Counted from the first letter of the stretch, positions 8,413 through 16,873 are shown. The stretch: 37,286 bases of DNA from Amnibacterium sp. (GCF_025463795.1 NZ_JAODBE010000162.1:1-37286), one strand, 5' to 3'. The notes: generated by a model not told the origin, from the sequence alone. Program-made: numbers and translations.

Positions 8413-8631
8413 CTACGGGCAGATGAGCCGGGTGGCCGTCGTCTGATCCGCCGAGCGCTCCACCGCGTGGTCGGCGAGGCGGCCTCCGCAGATGGGGCAG
8501 CGCGGGTCGGCGGGTGGCCGGTACGGCTGCTCGGCGTGCCCCGCGCCGATCTGCGCGGGCCCCATGAAGGGGAAGAGCCCCCGGTCGAGCCGGCGGGCGA
8601 TGTCGAAGAGCCGTGTTCCCACGGTCTCCAT
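8413..8631 (-). CDS. Small conserved protein with CPICG half zinc ribbon
   Basis: A 72-residue protein with a basic amphipathic N-terminus (RLFDIARRLDRGLFPFMGPAQ) and a C-terminal CPICGGRL knuckle plus one further Cys two residues from the end. That gives three Cys and nearby His residues that could bind zinc. Function unknown. It diverges from the OhrR-like regulator with only 39 bp between starts, and no Shine-Dalgarno precedes the ATG. A TATACG box overlaps the palindrome at 8640-8651, so its transcript should be nearly leaderless and controlled by that regulator. The Cys residues would suit a thiol or oxidative-stress role (inference). Confidence 0.7.
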   Translation of the reverse strand: METVGTRLFDIARRLDRGLFPFMGPAQIGAGHAEQPYRPPADPRCPICGGRLADHAVERSADQTTATRLICP

Positions 8632-8639
8632 ACTAACAC

Positions 8640-8651
8640 TTCGTATACGAA
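8640..8651. promoter_or_regulatory. Palindromic operator between OhrR-like gene and small Cys protein
   Basis: TTCGTATACGAA is a perfect 12-bp palindrome in a 39-bp divergent intergenic gap. It overlaps the -10-like box of the minus gene and lies 7 bp before the -10-like TACACT (8659-8664) of the regulator gene, the expected place for an autoregulatory MarR dimer. Confidence 0.7.
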
Positions 8652-8670
8652 CCATGAGTACACTGAGGTC

Positions 8671-9114
8671 GTGGATCCGGACCCGCTCGCCCTCGACCGT
8701 CAGGTCTGCTTCGCGCTTGCGGCGACGAGCCGCAGCGTGATCGGCCTCTACCGGCCCGTGCTCGAGCCGCTCGGGCTCACGCATCCGCAGTACCTGGTGA
8801 TGCTCGCCCTCTGGGAGCGCAGCCCGCGGACGGCGAAGGACATCGCGGATGCGCTGTTCCTCGAACCGCCCACGCTCACCCCGCTGCTGAAGCGCCTCGA
8901 GGCCGCCGGGCTCGTCACCCGTGCGCGCAACCCCGGTAACGAACGGGAGCTGCGCGTCGAGCTCACCGAGGCCGGGCGGGCCCTGCGCAGCCGGGCGGAG
9001 GCGGTGCCCGGTCGCATCGTCGAGCGGCTCGGGGTGCCGATCGAGACGCTCGAGCAGGTGCGGGACAGCCTCACGCAGCTGCTCAGCGCGACCGTGCTGG
9101 CGCAGGCCCGCTGA
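8671..9114 (+). CDS. ohrR-like: MarR-family regulator, OhrR-like peroxide sensor
   Basis: A 147-residue MarR repressor with the OhrR signature at the N-terminus: Cys13 in QVCFALAATSR followed by LYRPVLEPLGLTHPQYLVMLALWE. In OhrR proteins this Cys is oxidised by organic hydroperoxides and releases DNA. The winged helix (KDIADALFLEPPTLTPLLKRLEAAG, wing RARNPGNERELRVELT) is intact. The GTG start is set by the family N-terminus; TACACT ends 6 nt upstream with no good ribosome site, so the mRNA is probably leaderless. No ohr peroxidase gene is adjacent; the divergent partner is the small Cys protein instead. Confidence 0.85.
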   Translation: MDPDPLALDRQVCFALAATSRSVIGLYRPVLEPLGLTHPQYLVMLALWERSPRTAKDIADALFLEPPTLTPLLKRLEAAGLVTRARNPGNERELRVELTEAGRALRSRAEAVPGRIVERLGVPIETLEQVRDSLTQLLSATVLAQAR

Positions 9115-9116
9115 GC

Positions 9117-9791
9117 TCAGCGGATACGGGCGTCGCCGGCGGCCCACCGCATCGCCCGCGCGAGGAGGACCCGGTGCGGCCCGGCCTCGTACGAGGCGGC
9201 GTCGTGCCCGAGCACGTCGGTCACGACGCGACCGGTCGCACCCGTCCTCGTCCAGAGCAGCGGGTACGCCTGCCCCTCGTGCTCGTGCACGGCCAGCACC
9301 TGCACGCCCGGGTCGATCCGCAGCGCCGTGTAGCGCTCGTCGTTCAGGGCGAAGTCCGCGACTCCGGCGGTGATGGGATGCGCGGTGTCCGTGACGCGCA
9401 CCCGTGCCTCGCCGTAGGGCGGATGCATGCTGACGCCGTCGACCCAGACGCCGCCCGCGATCGCCTCCCACTCCGGCACGGCCGGGAAGGACATGACGGC
9501 CGCGTGCATCGCGAGGATGCCCGCGCCGCGCTCGTGGGCGGCGAGGAGCGCGGCGCGCACCACGGCGTCCTCGACGGCGTCGGACTCGGACGGCCGCCCC
9601 ACGTCGAGGATCAGCAGCGCCGCGGCACGTGCGAGCGCGGCGGGGACGTCGTCGATCACGGCGACGTCGAACCCCGCCTCCGCGGCCACCTCCCCGAGTC
9701 GCCGGGACGTCTCGGGGAAGTCATGCCACGGGTCGGCGAACCGGCCGCCGCCGCTCACGACCGTCGCCCGCACCCGCTCGCCCGTCATCAT
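9117..9791 (-). CDS. ThuA domain-containing protein (class I glutamine amidotransferase-like fold)
   Basis: A 224-residue ThuA-like protein. Recognisable parts are the N-terminal strand VRATVVSGGGRFADPWHDF, the central GILAMHAAVMSFPAVPEWEAIAGG, the DTAHPITAG segment and FALNDERYTALR, then YPLLWTRTGATGRVVTDVLGH near the end. ThuA works with the oxidoreductase ThuB in trehalose and other disaccharide utilisation through 3-keto sugars in rhizobia; the precise reaction here is unknown. Tandem ATGs occur at 9791 and 9788. It diverges from the GH42 gene across 118 bp, so both probably act on the same glycoside. A second ThuA is encoded at 21323-22123. Confidence 0.85.
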   Translation of the reverse strand: MMTGERVRATVVSGGGRFADPWHDFPETSRRLGEVAAEAGFDVAVIDDVPAALARAAALLILDVGRPSESDAVEDAVVRAALLAAHERGAGILAMHAAVMSFPAVPEWEAIAGGVWVDGVSMHPPYGEARVRVTDTAHPITAGVADFALNDERYTALRIDPGVQVLAVHEHEGQAYPLLWTRTGATGRVVTDVLGHDAASYEAGPHRVLLARAMRWAAGDARIR

Positions 9792-9909
9792 CCGACCAGC
9801 GAAGCGGTCGCCCCTGAGCGGGCGCCGGGCGTCGCCCTCAGCGCCGTTCCCGGCCGATGCCCTTGAATGCTGCTCAGCGTCTCCGGGCGCGCGACGAGGA
9901 GGACGTGGG

Positions 9910-11844
9910 ATGGATCGGCTCTGGTACGGCGGCGACTACAACCCGGAGCAGTGGCCGAGCGAGGTCGGGGAAGAGGACGTCCACCTCATGCAGCGGGCGG
10001 GCGTCACCGTGGCCACCGTCGGGGTCTTCTCGTGGGCGAAGCTCGAGCCCGCGGACGGCCGGTTCGAGTTCGGGTGGCTCGATGACGTTCTCGACCGTCT
10101 GCACGCCGGCGGCATCCGCGTCGACCTCGCCACGGCGACGGCGTCCCCGCCCCCGTGGCTGGTGCTCGCGCATCCGGACGTGCTGCCGGTGACGGAGGAC
10201 GGCGTGCGGCTCTCCGTCGGCAGCCGCCAGCACTACAGCCCGAGCTCGGCGACCTACCGCCGCTACGCCGGCCGCCTCGTGCGCGCGATCGCCGATCGCT
10301 ACGGCAGCCACCCGGCCGTCGAGGCGTGGCACGTGAACAACGAGCTCGGCTGCCACGTGCACCGCGACTACTCGGACGAGTCCGCCGCCGCGTTCCGGCG
10401 CTGGCTCGAAGCCCGCTACGGCAGCGTCGACGCGCTCAACGAGGCGTGGGGGACCGCGTTCTGGGCCCAGGCGTACGGGTCGTTCGAGGAGGTCATGCCG
10501 CCGCGGACCGCGCCGACGTTCCGCAACCCGACGCAGCTGCTCGACTTCGACCGGTTCTCGTCCGACGCGTGGCTCGAGGTCTACCGGGCCGAGGCGCGGA
10601 TCCTGCGCGAGGTCACGCCGGGGGTGCCGATCACGACCAACTTCATGGGCTTCTTCAAGCCGATCGATTACTGGTCGCACGCGGCGGAGGTCGACTTCGT
10701 CTCCGACGACCACTACGTCGACCCGGCGGATCCGGCGGCGCCCGTGTTCGCGGCGATGACCCGCGACCTCATGCGGTCGCTCGGCGGCGGGCGCCCCTGG
10801 ATCCTCATGGAGCAGTCGACGAGCGCGGTGAACTGGCGGCGCCGCAACGCCGCGAAGCCACCGGGGATGCACCGGGCTCTCAGCCTGCAGGCGGTGGCGC
10901 GCGGCGCCGACGGCGTGATGCAGTTCCAGTGGCGGCAGTCCGCCGCAGGGGCGGAGAAGTTCCACTCGGCGATGCTGCCCCACGTCGGCGAGGACAGCCG
11001 CGTCTTCCGCGAGACGGTCGCCCTCGGCGAGGAGCTGGCGTCGCTCGCCGACCTCGTCGGCACGCGCCTCTCCGCTCGGGTCGCGATCCTGTTCGACTGG
11101 GACAGCTGGTGGGCCCTCGAGCAGCCCGCGACGCCCGCCGAGCTCTCCTACGTCGCGATCGTGCTCCGCTGGTACACCGAGCTGTGGCGGCGGCACCTGC
11201 TGGTCGACTTCGCGAAGCCGGACGCCGACCTCTCGGCGTACGCGGTGGTCGTCGCGCCTGCGACCCAGGTGCTGTCGACGGCGGCGCAGGAGAACCTCGC
11301 CGGGTTCGTCGCGGGCGGCGGCCGCCTCGTCGCCGGCTACCAGACCGGCGTGCTCGACGACCGGCTGCACGTGCTGCTCGGGGGCTACCTCGGCGCCCTG
11401 CGCGAGACCTTCGGCATCCGCATCGAGGAGTTCGCGCCGCCCGCGGAGCCCTCGCTGAGCGGCGGCCCGGTGCCGGCCCTCGCGATCCACGGCCTGGGCG
11501 GCGGTACCGCCCGCGAGTGGGGCGAGATCGTGCGGATCGACGACGCGGAGGTGCTCGCCACGTTCGCCGGCGGCATGCTCGACGGGCTTCCGGCCATCAC
11601 CCGTCGGCGGAGCGGCGGCGGCAGCGCCTGGTACGTCGCCACCGCCCCGGACGACCTCGCATCGGTCGTGGACGCCGTGCTCGACGGCGCGGAGGTCGAG
11701 CCGGCGCTGCCGCATCCGGTGGACGGCGTCGAGGCGGTCCGTCGCGGGAACCGGCTCTTCCTGCTCAACCACACCGATCAGGAGATCCAGGCGGCGGGGC
11801 ACCGCCTCCCGTCGCGTGGTGCGGTGGTCTCGCCCGGCGACTGA
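9910..11844 (+). CDS. GH42 beta-galactosidase
   Basis: A 644-residue cytoplasmic retaining glycosidase of family 42, close to the family norm of ~650-690. It opens with the family signature WYGGDYNPEQWP. The acid/base is Glu145 in HVNNELGCH and the nucleophile Glu301 in ILMEQSTSAVNW. The trimerisation-type domain (VAILFDWDSWWALE...YAVVVAPATQVLS) and a small C-terminal beta domain ending RLFLLNHT follow. ATG at 9910 has GGAGG about 7 nt upstream. There is no signal peptide, so the substrate must be imported. GH42 enzymes cleave beta-galactosides, and some cleave alpha-L-arabinopyranosides. It stands as a single gene divergent from thuA. Confidence 0.95.
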   Translation: MDRLWYGGDYNPEQWPSEVGEEDVHLMQRAGVTVATVGVFSWAKLEPADGRFEFGWLDDVLDRLHAGGIRVDLATATASPPPWLVLAHPDVLPVTEDGVRLSVGSRQHYSPSSATYRRYAGRLVRAIADRYGSHPAVEAWHVNNELGCHVHRDYSDESAAAFRRWLEARYGSVDALNEAWGTAFWAQAYGSFEEVMPPRTAPTFRNPTQLLDFDRFSSDAWLEVYRAEARILREVTPGVPITTNFMGFFKPIDYWSHAAEVDFVSDDHYVDPADPAAPVFAAMTRDLMRSLGGGRPWILMEQSTSAVNWRRRNAAKPPGMHRALSLQAVARGADGVMQFQWRQSAAGAEKFHSAMLPHVGEDSRVFRETVALGEELASLADLVGTRLSARVAILFDWDSWWALEQPATPAELSYVAIVLRWYTELWRRHLLVDFAKPDADLSAYAVVVAPATQVLSTAAQENLAGFVAGGGRLVAGYQTGVLDDRLHVLLGGYLGALRETFGIRIEEFAPPAEPSLSGGPVPALAIHGLGGGTAREWGEIVRIDDAEVLATFAGGMLDGLPAITRRRSGGGSAWYVATAPDDLASVVDAVLDGAEVEPALPHPVDGVEAVRRGNRLFLLNHTDQEIQAAGHRLPSRGAVVSPGD

Positions 11845-11856
11845 TCGCCGAGGCGA

Positions 11857-11876
11857 CCGGCCGTGTCAGCGGCCGG
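11857..11876. terminator. Short hairpin between convergent genes
   Basis: CCGGCCG and CGGCCGG pair around a 6-nt loop that contains the stop codon of the minus-strand membrane-protein gene. It lies 13 nt after the GH42 stop and could serve GH42; no U-tract is present. Confidence 0.4.
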
Positions 11877-12513
11877 CCACCGCGTCGAGCCCCGCGCGAT
11901 CCACCCGGCGGTGGTACCGCATGCCGGCGAGGCCGCCGAGGAGGGCACCGACCAGCGTCACGATGAGCACGGCCAGCGCGGTCACCACGCCGGCGGCGGT
12001 GAGGGTCGACGGGGACAGCGGCAGCTGCGCGACGCTGCCGAGCCGGCTCTGCACCCCGCTCTGCGCTCCCGCGACCGCGCCGGCGATCCCGAGGAGCACC
12101 GCGACGATCAGCGCCCACAGCCAGACCGCCAGGCCCTGCTTCAGCCCGCTGAAGCGCGCCATCCGGCCCGCGACGTATCCGCCGCAGTAGTAGGCGATCA
12201 GCAGCACGACGAGCAGGGCGATGGCGCCGCCGATGCCGGCCGCCTGGGCGTTCTGCGATCCGAGCAGGTTCTGCACCCCCAGCAGCGCGCCGACGGCGGC
12301 GATCAGGGCGAGCAGGACCACGGTCATGCCCGTCGCGGTCAGCCAGCCGAAGAAGGCCAGCCAGAAGTGCATGCCGGAGAACTCGTCCTTCTCCCGGCGC
12401 AGCGCCCGTTCGTGCTCGACGCCCGGGTCGGTGCGCGGCGAGTCGAGGCGCGCGGTACCGCCCGCGGCGACGGCGGGCTGGGCAGGAGGATCGGTCGCCT
12501 GGGAGTCGGACAT
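11866..12513 (-). CDS. Hypothetical membrane protein with four predicted TM helices
   Basis: A 215-residue protein with a disordered, charged N-terminus (~50 residues). Four hydrophobic segments follow: FWLAFFGWLTATGMTVVLLA, AIALLVVLLIAYYCGGYVAG, VWLWALIVAVLLGIAGAVA and VVTALAVLIVTLVGALLGG. YYCGGYVAGRMARFSGLKQG resembles the TIGR04086-like group of small actinobacterial membrane proteins. The C-terminus MRYHRRVDRAG is probably cytoplasmic. ATG at 12513 was chosen because a TACCGT box ends 6 nt upstream and no Shine-Dalgarno exists, indicating a leaderless message. Function unknown. Confidence 0.8.
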   Translation of the reverse strand: MSDSQATDPPAQPAVAAGGTARLDSPRTDPGVEHERALRREKDEFSGMHFWLAFFGWLTATGMTVVLLALIAAVGALLGVQNLLGSQNAQAAGIGGAIALLVVLLIAYYCGGYVAGRMARFSGLKQGLAVWLWALIVAVLLGIAGAVAGAQSGVQSRLGSVAQLPLSPSTLTAAGVVTALAVLIVTLVGALLGGLAGMRYHRRVDRAGLDAVAGR

Positions 12514-12519
12514 GCCGTG

Positions 12520-12525
12520 ACGGTA
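12520..12525 (-). promoter_or_regulatory. -10 box of a leaderless promoter
   Basis: TACCGT on the minus strand ends 6 nt before the ATG of the membrane-protein gene, which lacks a ribosome-binding sequence. This matches the actinobacterial leaderless layout. Confidence 0.55.
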
Positions 12526-12627
12526 GCGACCGGCGGTCGGGAAGCAGCCCGGGCCCAGCCCCTTCCGAGTGATCCTTCGACGGACGCTCGAAGAGGATGG
12601 ACCGATTCCGCACGTCCACCCGGCAGG

Positions 12628-12821
12628 GTGCTCCGCGTCGCCTTCGACCAGGAGACCGTCAAGGAAGCGCCGAACGTCGACCGGGACGGCGGGATCTCCG
12701 ACGACGAGCAGGGCACCATCTCGACTACTACGACCGTCGCGCCGGCGGTGCCGTCTCCGAGGACGTCCGCCGCGAGGAGACCGAGATCGACCCCGACGGC
12801 ACCACGGGCGCCGCGCGCTGA
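12628..12821 (+). pseudogene. Small acidic protein gene interrupted by a frameshift (tentative)
   Basis: From the GTG at 12628 one frame reads KEAPNVDRDGGISDDEQG, and the next frame continues with GGAVSEDVRREETEIDPDG to a TGA at 12821. Both halves look like one ~64-residue acidic, disordered protein of a kind common in Microbacteriaceae. A single-base indel near 12735-12750 would join them. Neither half is convincing alone, and the ribosome site is weak. It could be a true frameshift, a sequence error or chance, although the acidic SEDVRREETEIDPDGT stretch is unlike ordinary out-of-frame translation here, which is Arg/Pro-rich. Confidence 0.35.
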
Positions 12822-12884
12822 ATCCGGGCCGGTGTGGAGGGTGCCGTCGAGCGCCCTCCGCCACCGGCGGTGCCCGGGCCGCTC

Positions 12885-12890
12885 TAGGGT
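12885..12890 (+). promoter_or_regulatory. -10 box of a leaderless promoter
   Basis: TAGGGT ends 6 nt before the GTG start of the AraC-type regulator. The spacing equals that seen at other leaderless genes in this window. Confidence 0.45.
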
Positions 12891-12896
12891 TCCACC

Positions 12897-13922
12897 GTGG
12901 TCGACAGCCTGCTCCGCCTCCAGCACACCGCGACGGATCCGGTCGCCGCGACCGCAGCCCTCAGGGCGGTGCTCGGCTCCGCGGAGGTCGACACCGGCGG
13001 CGCGATGACCTGGGAGCAGGTGACGCTCGTCGATGACGGCATCTCGGTCGTCAGCCTCCGCGCCTCCGGTGAGCACCTGCGTGCCACCGTCCGGCGGTCC
13101 CCCGAGCTCGTCGTGCTGCTCGTGCGGGACGGGTCGCTGACCTTCCGCACCGGCGAGCACCGGCTCGCCCTCGAGCCGAACGGCCTCGCACTGCTGCCGA
13201 TCGGGGCGACGGGCGTGCTCGAGTGGGACCGGGCGCAGCTGGACCTGTTCTCCTTCCCGCCGGCGCCGCTCGCGCGGCTGCTCGGCGTCCCGCGAACCGC
13301 GGTCCGCCTGCACGCGCCCCGGCCGGATCCGCGCTCCGCCGCGTCGGCGGAGTACTTCCGCCTGGTCGCGCAGCTGCTGACCTCCGGGGTCTTCGGGGTT
13401 CCGGAGATCTACGCGCGCGACCTGGTCCGCGTGCACACCATCGACGCGCTGATGGCGGTCACCGTGGACGCGTTCGAGCTGACGAACCGGTCGGAGGACC
13501 GATCGGACCGCGACGTCGCGGTGCTGAGCCGCGCCATCGCCGAGCTGCGGGAGCACCTCGGCGAACCGATCTCCATCCCCGAGATCGCGCACGCCGCCGG
13601 TGTCTCGGTACGTGGCCTGCAGATGGTCTTCCAGCGGCAGCTGGGCGTCTCGCCCCTACTGCACCTCCGCCGGCTGCGGCTCGAGGCGGCCAGGGATGCG
13701 TTGATCCGGGAGGCGGAGACGGGCACGACGGTCGCCGACGTCGCCCGCCGCTTCGGCTACTCGAACAGCGGCCGCTTCTCGACGCACTACCGGGACGAGT
13801 TCGGGGAGTCGCCGGCCGCCAGCCTCAGCCGGATCCGCAGCACGGGTCTCGACGCCGGTCGGGAGTCGGCCCCGGCGGACGGACCGGGCGAGGCGGAGGT
13901 GGTCCGTCCAGCCGCACGCTGA
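12897..13922 (+). CDS. AraC-family transcriptional regulator
   Basis: A 341-residue activator-type regulator. The N-terminal ~200 residues form an AraC_binding_2-like ligand domain (LVVLLVRDGSLTFRTGEHRL and LLPIGATGVLEW). The C-terminal ~100 residues carry the double helix-turn-helix: LGEPISIPEIAHAAGVSVRG and VADVARRFGYSNSGRFSTHY, the second being the classic AraC signature. A ~30-residue acidic tail follows. The GTG start is supported by the leaderless promoter layout. It lies 43 bp upstream of an HSL-type hydrolase on the same strand, so it may control that gene. Ligand unknown. Confidence 0.9.
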   Translation: MVDSLLRLQHTATDPVAATAALRAVLGSAEVDTGGAMTWEQVTLVDDGISVVSLRASGEHLRATVRRSPELVVLLVRDGSLTFRTGEHRLALEPNGLALLPIGATGVLEWDRAQLDLFSFPPAPLARLLGVPRTAVRLHAPRPDPRSAASAEYFRLVAQLLTSGVFGVPEIYARDLVRVHTIDALMAVTVDAFELTNRSEDRSDRDVAVLSRAIAELREHLGEPISIPEIAHAAGVSVRGLQMVFQRQLGVSPLLHLRRLRLEAARDALIREAETGTTVADVARRFGYSNSGRFSTHYRDEFGESPAASLSRIRSTGLDAGRESAPADGPGEAEVVRPAAR

Positions 13923-13965
13923 CCGGTGGGGGAGTCCTGCCCCCACGCGGAGGAAGGAGGCCGAC

Positions 13966-14856
13966 GTGGCGAGTGCGGCGATGCGGCTGCTCGGCCTGTA
14001 CCTGCGCCTCGTGGCGCGACCGTCGATGGCGACCGCGGCGAGAGCGGCGGCCACGATCGCCGCACGGAAGCGTCCGTCCCCACCCCCGCGGGCGCTGCGC
14101 AGGCACCACGCCGTGGACACCGTGTCGATCGGCGGCTTCGACTGCGTGGTCGTGGAGCCCGGCCGCCGTGACACGGGCCGAGCCGCGCTCTACCTGCACG
14201 GCGGCTCCTACATCAGGCCCATGGCGCCGCGGCAGTGGACGTTCGTCGACCGGCTCGCGAGCGCCGGGGTGCGCGTCGTCGTGCCCGACTACGGCCTCGC
14301 TCCCGGCTTCACCCACCGGGACGCGTATCCGCTCGTGGCCGAGGCGTACCGCCGGCTGGTCGCCGATCCGGGACCGGGGGCCACGACGATCGTCGGCGAC
14401 TCCGCCGGTGGCGGCCTCGCCCTCGGGTTCGCGCAGTCGCTGCTCGGCACCGGAGTGCCCCAGCCGCGGCGCCTGGTGCTGCTGGCGCCGTGGGTCGATC
14501 TCACCCTCGAGGACCCGGAGGTCCGCGCCGCCGAGGCGCACGATCCGTGGCTCACCCGTGTCGGGCTCCTCGCCGCCGGCCGTGCATGGGCCGGCGGCGA
14601 CGACCCACGGCTGCCACGGCTGAGCCCCATCCAGGGCCCGATCGACGGGCTCGCCCCCATCCGCACGTTCGTGGGCACGCGTGACCTGCTGGTGCCTGAC
14701 GTCCTCCGGCTGCAGCGGCGGTTCCGCCAGGCGGGCGCCGACGACGACCGCTTCGCGCTGACGGTGCAGCCGGGCGGCCTCCACAACTACCCGCTGCTCC
14801 CGGTGCCCGAGGGGCGGATCGCCGCTCACGCCATCCTGCGCGACATCGCGGGCTGA
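13966..14856 (+). CDS. Alpha/beta hydrolase fold-3 (hormone-sensitive lipase-type) esterase
   Basis: A 296-residue HSL-family esterase. The oxyanion motif HGG is at residues 78-80 (YLHGGSY), the nucleophile Ser146 is in GDSAGG, and the triad is completed by Asp240 (GTRDLLVPD) and His273 (GLHNYP). The N-terminal ~45 residues are basic with a weak hydrophobic patch that may form the cap. Short-chain acyl esters are the usual substrates. GTG at 13966 is preceded by an excellent GGAGGAAGGAGG ribosome site. It follows the AraC gene and is closed by a good terminator. Confidence 0.92.
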   Translation: MASAAMRLLGLYLRLVARPSMATAARAAATIAARKRPSPPPRALRRHHAVDTVSIGGFDCVVVEPGRRDTGRAALYLHGGSYIRPMAPRQWTFVDRLASAGVRVVVPDYGLAPGFTHRDAYPLVAEAYRRLVADPGPGATTIVGDSAGGGLALGFAQSLLGTGVPQPRRLVLLAPWVDLTLEDPEVRAAEAHDPWLTRVGLLAAGRAWAGGDDPRLPRLSPIQGPIDGLAPIRTFVGTRDLLVPDVLRLQRRFRQAGADDDRFALTVQPGGLHNYPLLPVPEGRIAAHAILRDIAG

Positions 14857-14869
14857 AGCGGATCGAGCA

Positions 14870-14894
14870 CACCCGCGCACGTCCTGCGCGGGTG
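14870..14894 (+). terminator. Hairpin terminator after the HSL-type esterase
   Basis: CACCCGCGCA and TGCGCGGGTG form a perfect 10-bp stem with a 5-nt loop, 14 nt after the stop. It also lies downstream of the convergent monooxygenase gene. Confidence 0.7.
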
Positions 14895-14964
14895 CCCCCG
14901 TCCTCCGCGGAACGGCGTGCAGGGCCGATCGCCCTCCGGCGCCCCGGCGCCCTGAGGCGGAGGG

Positions 14965-16473
14965 TCAGGCGGCCGCGGTCGGCTCGCCCTGCGTGCGCAC
15001 CTCGACCGTGCGCGCGCGGAAATGGAGGTACCGGTCGGCGACGGGCCCGCGCCGCAGGAGGCGGACGTCATCGGCGTAGTTCGTCGATGTCGACCACGGC
15101 ACCGCCGGCCCCTGCTTCGGGAGCCGGTCGAGCGCCCGCCGGACGTAGCCGGCCCCGAAGTCGAGCAGCGGCCGCGTCGGCACCCCACCGTCGGGCAGCC
15201 GGGGCACGGCGACCGCGTACCCATGGCGGTCCATGTCGTCGAGCAGGCGCACGACGTACTCGCAGACGAGCCCGACCTTGAGCGTCCACGACGCGTTCGT
15301 GTACCCGATCGCGAAGGCGAAGTTCGGGACGCCGGACAGCATGAGCCCCTTGTAGGCGACGGTCTCCGACAGCTGCACCGGCATGCCGTCCGCCGTCATC
15401 GGGAACCCCCCGAACGGCTCCACCTCGAGACCGGTGGCCGTCACGATCACGTCCGCCTCGAGCACGCGCCCGTCCTCGAGCTCGATCCCGTGCTCGACGA
15501 CACGGCGGATCCGCGCCGTGACGATCTCCGCGGCCCCGTCACGGATGGCCCGGAACAGGTCGCCGTCCGGCACGAAGCAGAGCCGCTGGTCCCACGGGTC
15601 GTAGGGCGGGTTGAAGTGCTCGTCCACCGGGTAGCCCTCCGGCAGCAGGCGCACGTTGACCCGGCGGATGAACCGGCGCACCATCGCCGGGCGCCGCTTC
15701 GCGAGCACCCAGAGGGCCCGCTGGATCGCGATGCTGCGGCGGCGGAGCACCGCGTGCGCGCGCCGGTCCCCGATCAGGCGGCGGAGGCGGACGGCGAACC
15801 GGTCCTCCGAGGCGAGCGAGAGCACGTAGGTCGGGGTGCGCTGCAGCATCGTGACGTGCGCGCCCTCGTCGGCGAGGGCGGGGACGATCGTCACGGCAGT
15901 GGCCCCGCTGCCGATCACGACGATCCGCTTCCCACGCGTCGGCAGCTGCTCGGGCCACTGCTGCGGATGGATCACCGGCCCCGCGAAGCGGTCGAGCCCC
16001 TCGATGTGGGGCGTGTGCCCACGGTCGTACCGGTAGTAGCCACCGGCAGCGAACAGCCAGTCGCAGGTGCGGACGGTGCGCTCCCCGGTCGCCGGGTCCT
16101 CCGAGACGACGGTCCAGCGAGCGCGCCCGCCGTCCCAGGCCGCCTCGACCACACGCTGACGGAACCGGAGGAACCGTTCGAGCCGGTACTCGGCCACCGC
16201 CTCACGCAGGTAGGCGAGGATCCGGTCGCCGCCGGCGATGACCTTCCGGTCGGTCCACGGCTTGAACTCGTAGCCGAACGTCGTCAGGTCGGAGTCGGAG
16301 CGGATGCCCGGGTACCGGAAGAGGTCCCACGTGCCGCCGATCGCGGCGCGCGCCTCCAGGACGACGAACCGCCTCCCGGGCGAGCGCGTGGTGAGGGCGT
16401 GTGCCGCTCCGATGCCCGAGATGCCGGCACCCACGATCAGGACGTCGAGGTGCTCCGGCTCGTCCTGCTCCAT
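14965..16473 (-). CDS. Baeyer-Villiger-type flavin-containing monooxygenase
   Basis: A 502-residue FAD/NADPH enzyme. The FAD-binding GAGISGIG is at residues 15-22, followed by the GGTWDLFRYPGIRSDSD block. The type I BVMO fingerprint FxGxxxHxxxW is present as F163-A-G165-PVI-H169-PQQ-W173. The second dinucleotide fold is GSGATA at about residues 188-193. Type I BVMOs insert oxygen next to ketones, giving esters or lactones; some members oxidise heteroatoms. ATG at 16473 has GGAGGG 6 nt upstream. With several esterases encoded in the window, a ketone-to-ester-to-alcohol route is conceivable, but the genes are not in one operon. Confidence 0.92.
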   Translation of the reverse strand: MEQDEPEHLDVLIVGAGISGIGAAHALTTRSPGRRFVVLEARAAIGGTWDLFRYPGIRSDSDLTTFGYEFKPWTDRKVIAGGDRILAYLREAVAEYRLERFLRFRQRVVEAAWDGGRARWTVVSEDPATGERTVRTCDWLFAAGGYYRYDRGHTPHIEGLDRFAGPVIHPQQWPEQLPTRGKRIVVIGSGATAVTIVPALADEGAHVTMLQRTPTYVLSLASEDRFAVRLRRLIGDRRAHAVLRRRSIAIQRALWVLAKRRPAMVRRFIRRVNVRLLPEGYPVDEHFNPPYDPWDQRLCFVPDGDLFRAIRDGAAEIVTARIRRVVEHGIELEDGRVLEADVIVTATGLEVEPFGGFPMTADGMPVQLSETVAYKGLMLSGVPNFAFAIGYTNASWTLKVGLVCEYVVRLLDDMDRHGYAVAVPRLPDGGVPTRPLLDFGAGYVRRALDRLPKQGPAVPWSTSTNYADDVRLLRRGPVADRYLHFRARTVEVRTQGEPTAAA

Positions 16474-16519
16474 GCGGTGCCCTCCGTCGACGCTGCGACA
16501 CCCATGGTGCACCCCGGCG

Positions 16520-16771
16520 TCAGGCGAGGAGCGGCTCGTCCGGCGCGAAGGGTTCGAAGAGGGCGGAGAGCTCGGTCTCGACGGTGTCGCCCCGGTCGGC
16601 CTGCAGCATCCGGTTCGCCAGCACCGTCGCCACGCCGCAGACGACGATGGCCACCGCGATCCCCGCCGGCCACCAGACCGCCATGGTTCCCAGGACCGCC
16701 CCGAACGCCGCCGCCGATCGCACGGCCACCTGTGTTCTCGACGCCCGCGCCGCCCGCTGCTGAACCGCCAC
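16520..16771 (-). CDS. Small membrane protein, 83 aa
   Basis: A small protein with a basic N-terminus (QQRAARASRTQVAVR), two closely spaced hydrophobic segments (AAFGAVLGTMAVWWPAGI and AVAIVVCGVATVLAN) forming a hairpin, and an acidic cytoplasmic tail (ETELSALFEPFAPDEP). GTG at 16771 was chosen because GAAGGAGG lies 5 nt upstream. Function unknown. It sits 46 bp upstream of the monooxygenase on the same strand and might be co-transcribed with it. Confidence 0.7.
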   Translation of the reverse strand: MAVQQRAARASRTQVAVRSAAAFGAVLGTMAVWWPAGIAVAIVVCGVATVLANRMLQADRGDTVETELSALFEPFAPDEPLLA

Positions 16772-16873
16772 GGAGACCTCCTTCTCGCGGTGCAAGCCTG
16801 TCGCTCCGGCGGCCGTCAGGGCGGCACGACCGCACCCCCAGAGCACGGGGTATGCCGCAGGAGGAATGGAGGC

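Noticed and set aside
9874-11802. Long minus-strand frame opposite GH42
   Set aside because: Antisense shadow caused by high GC third positions; no family features.
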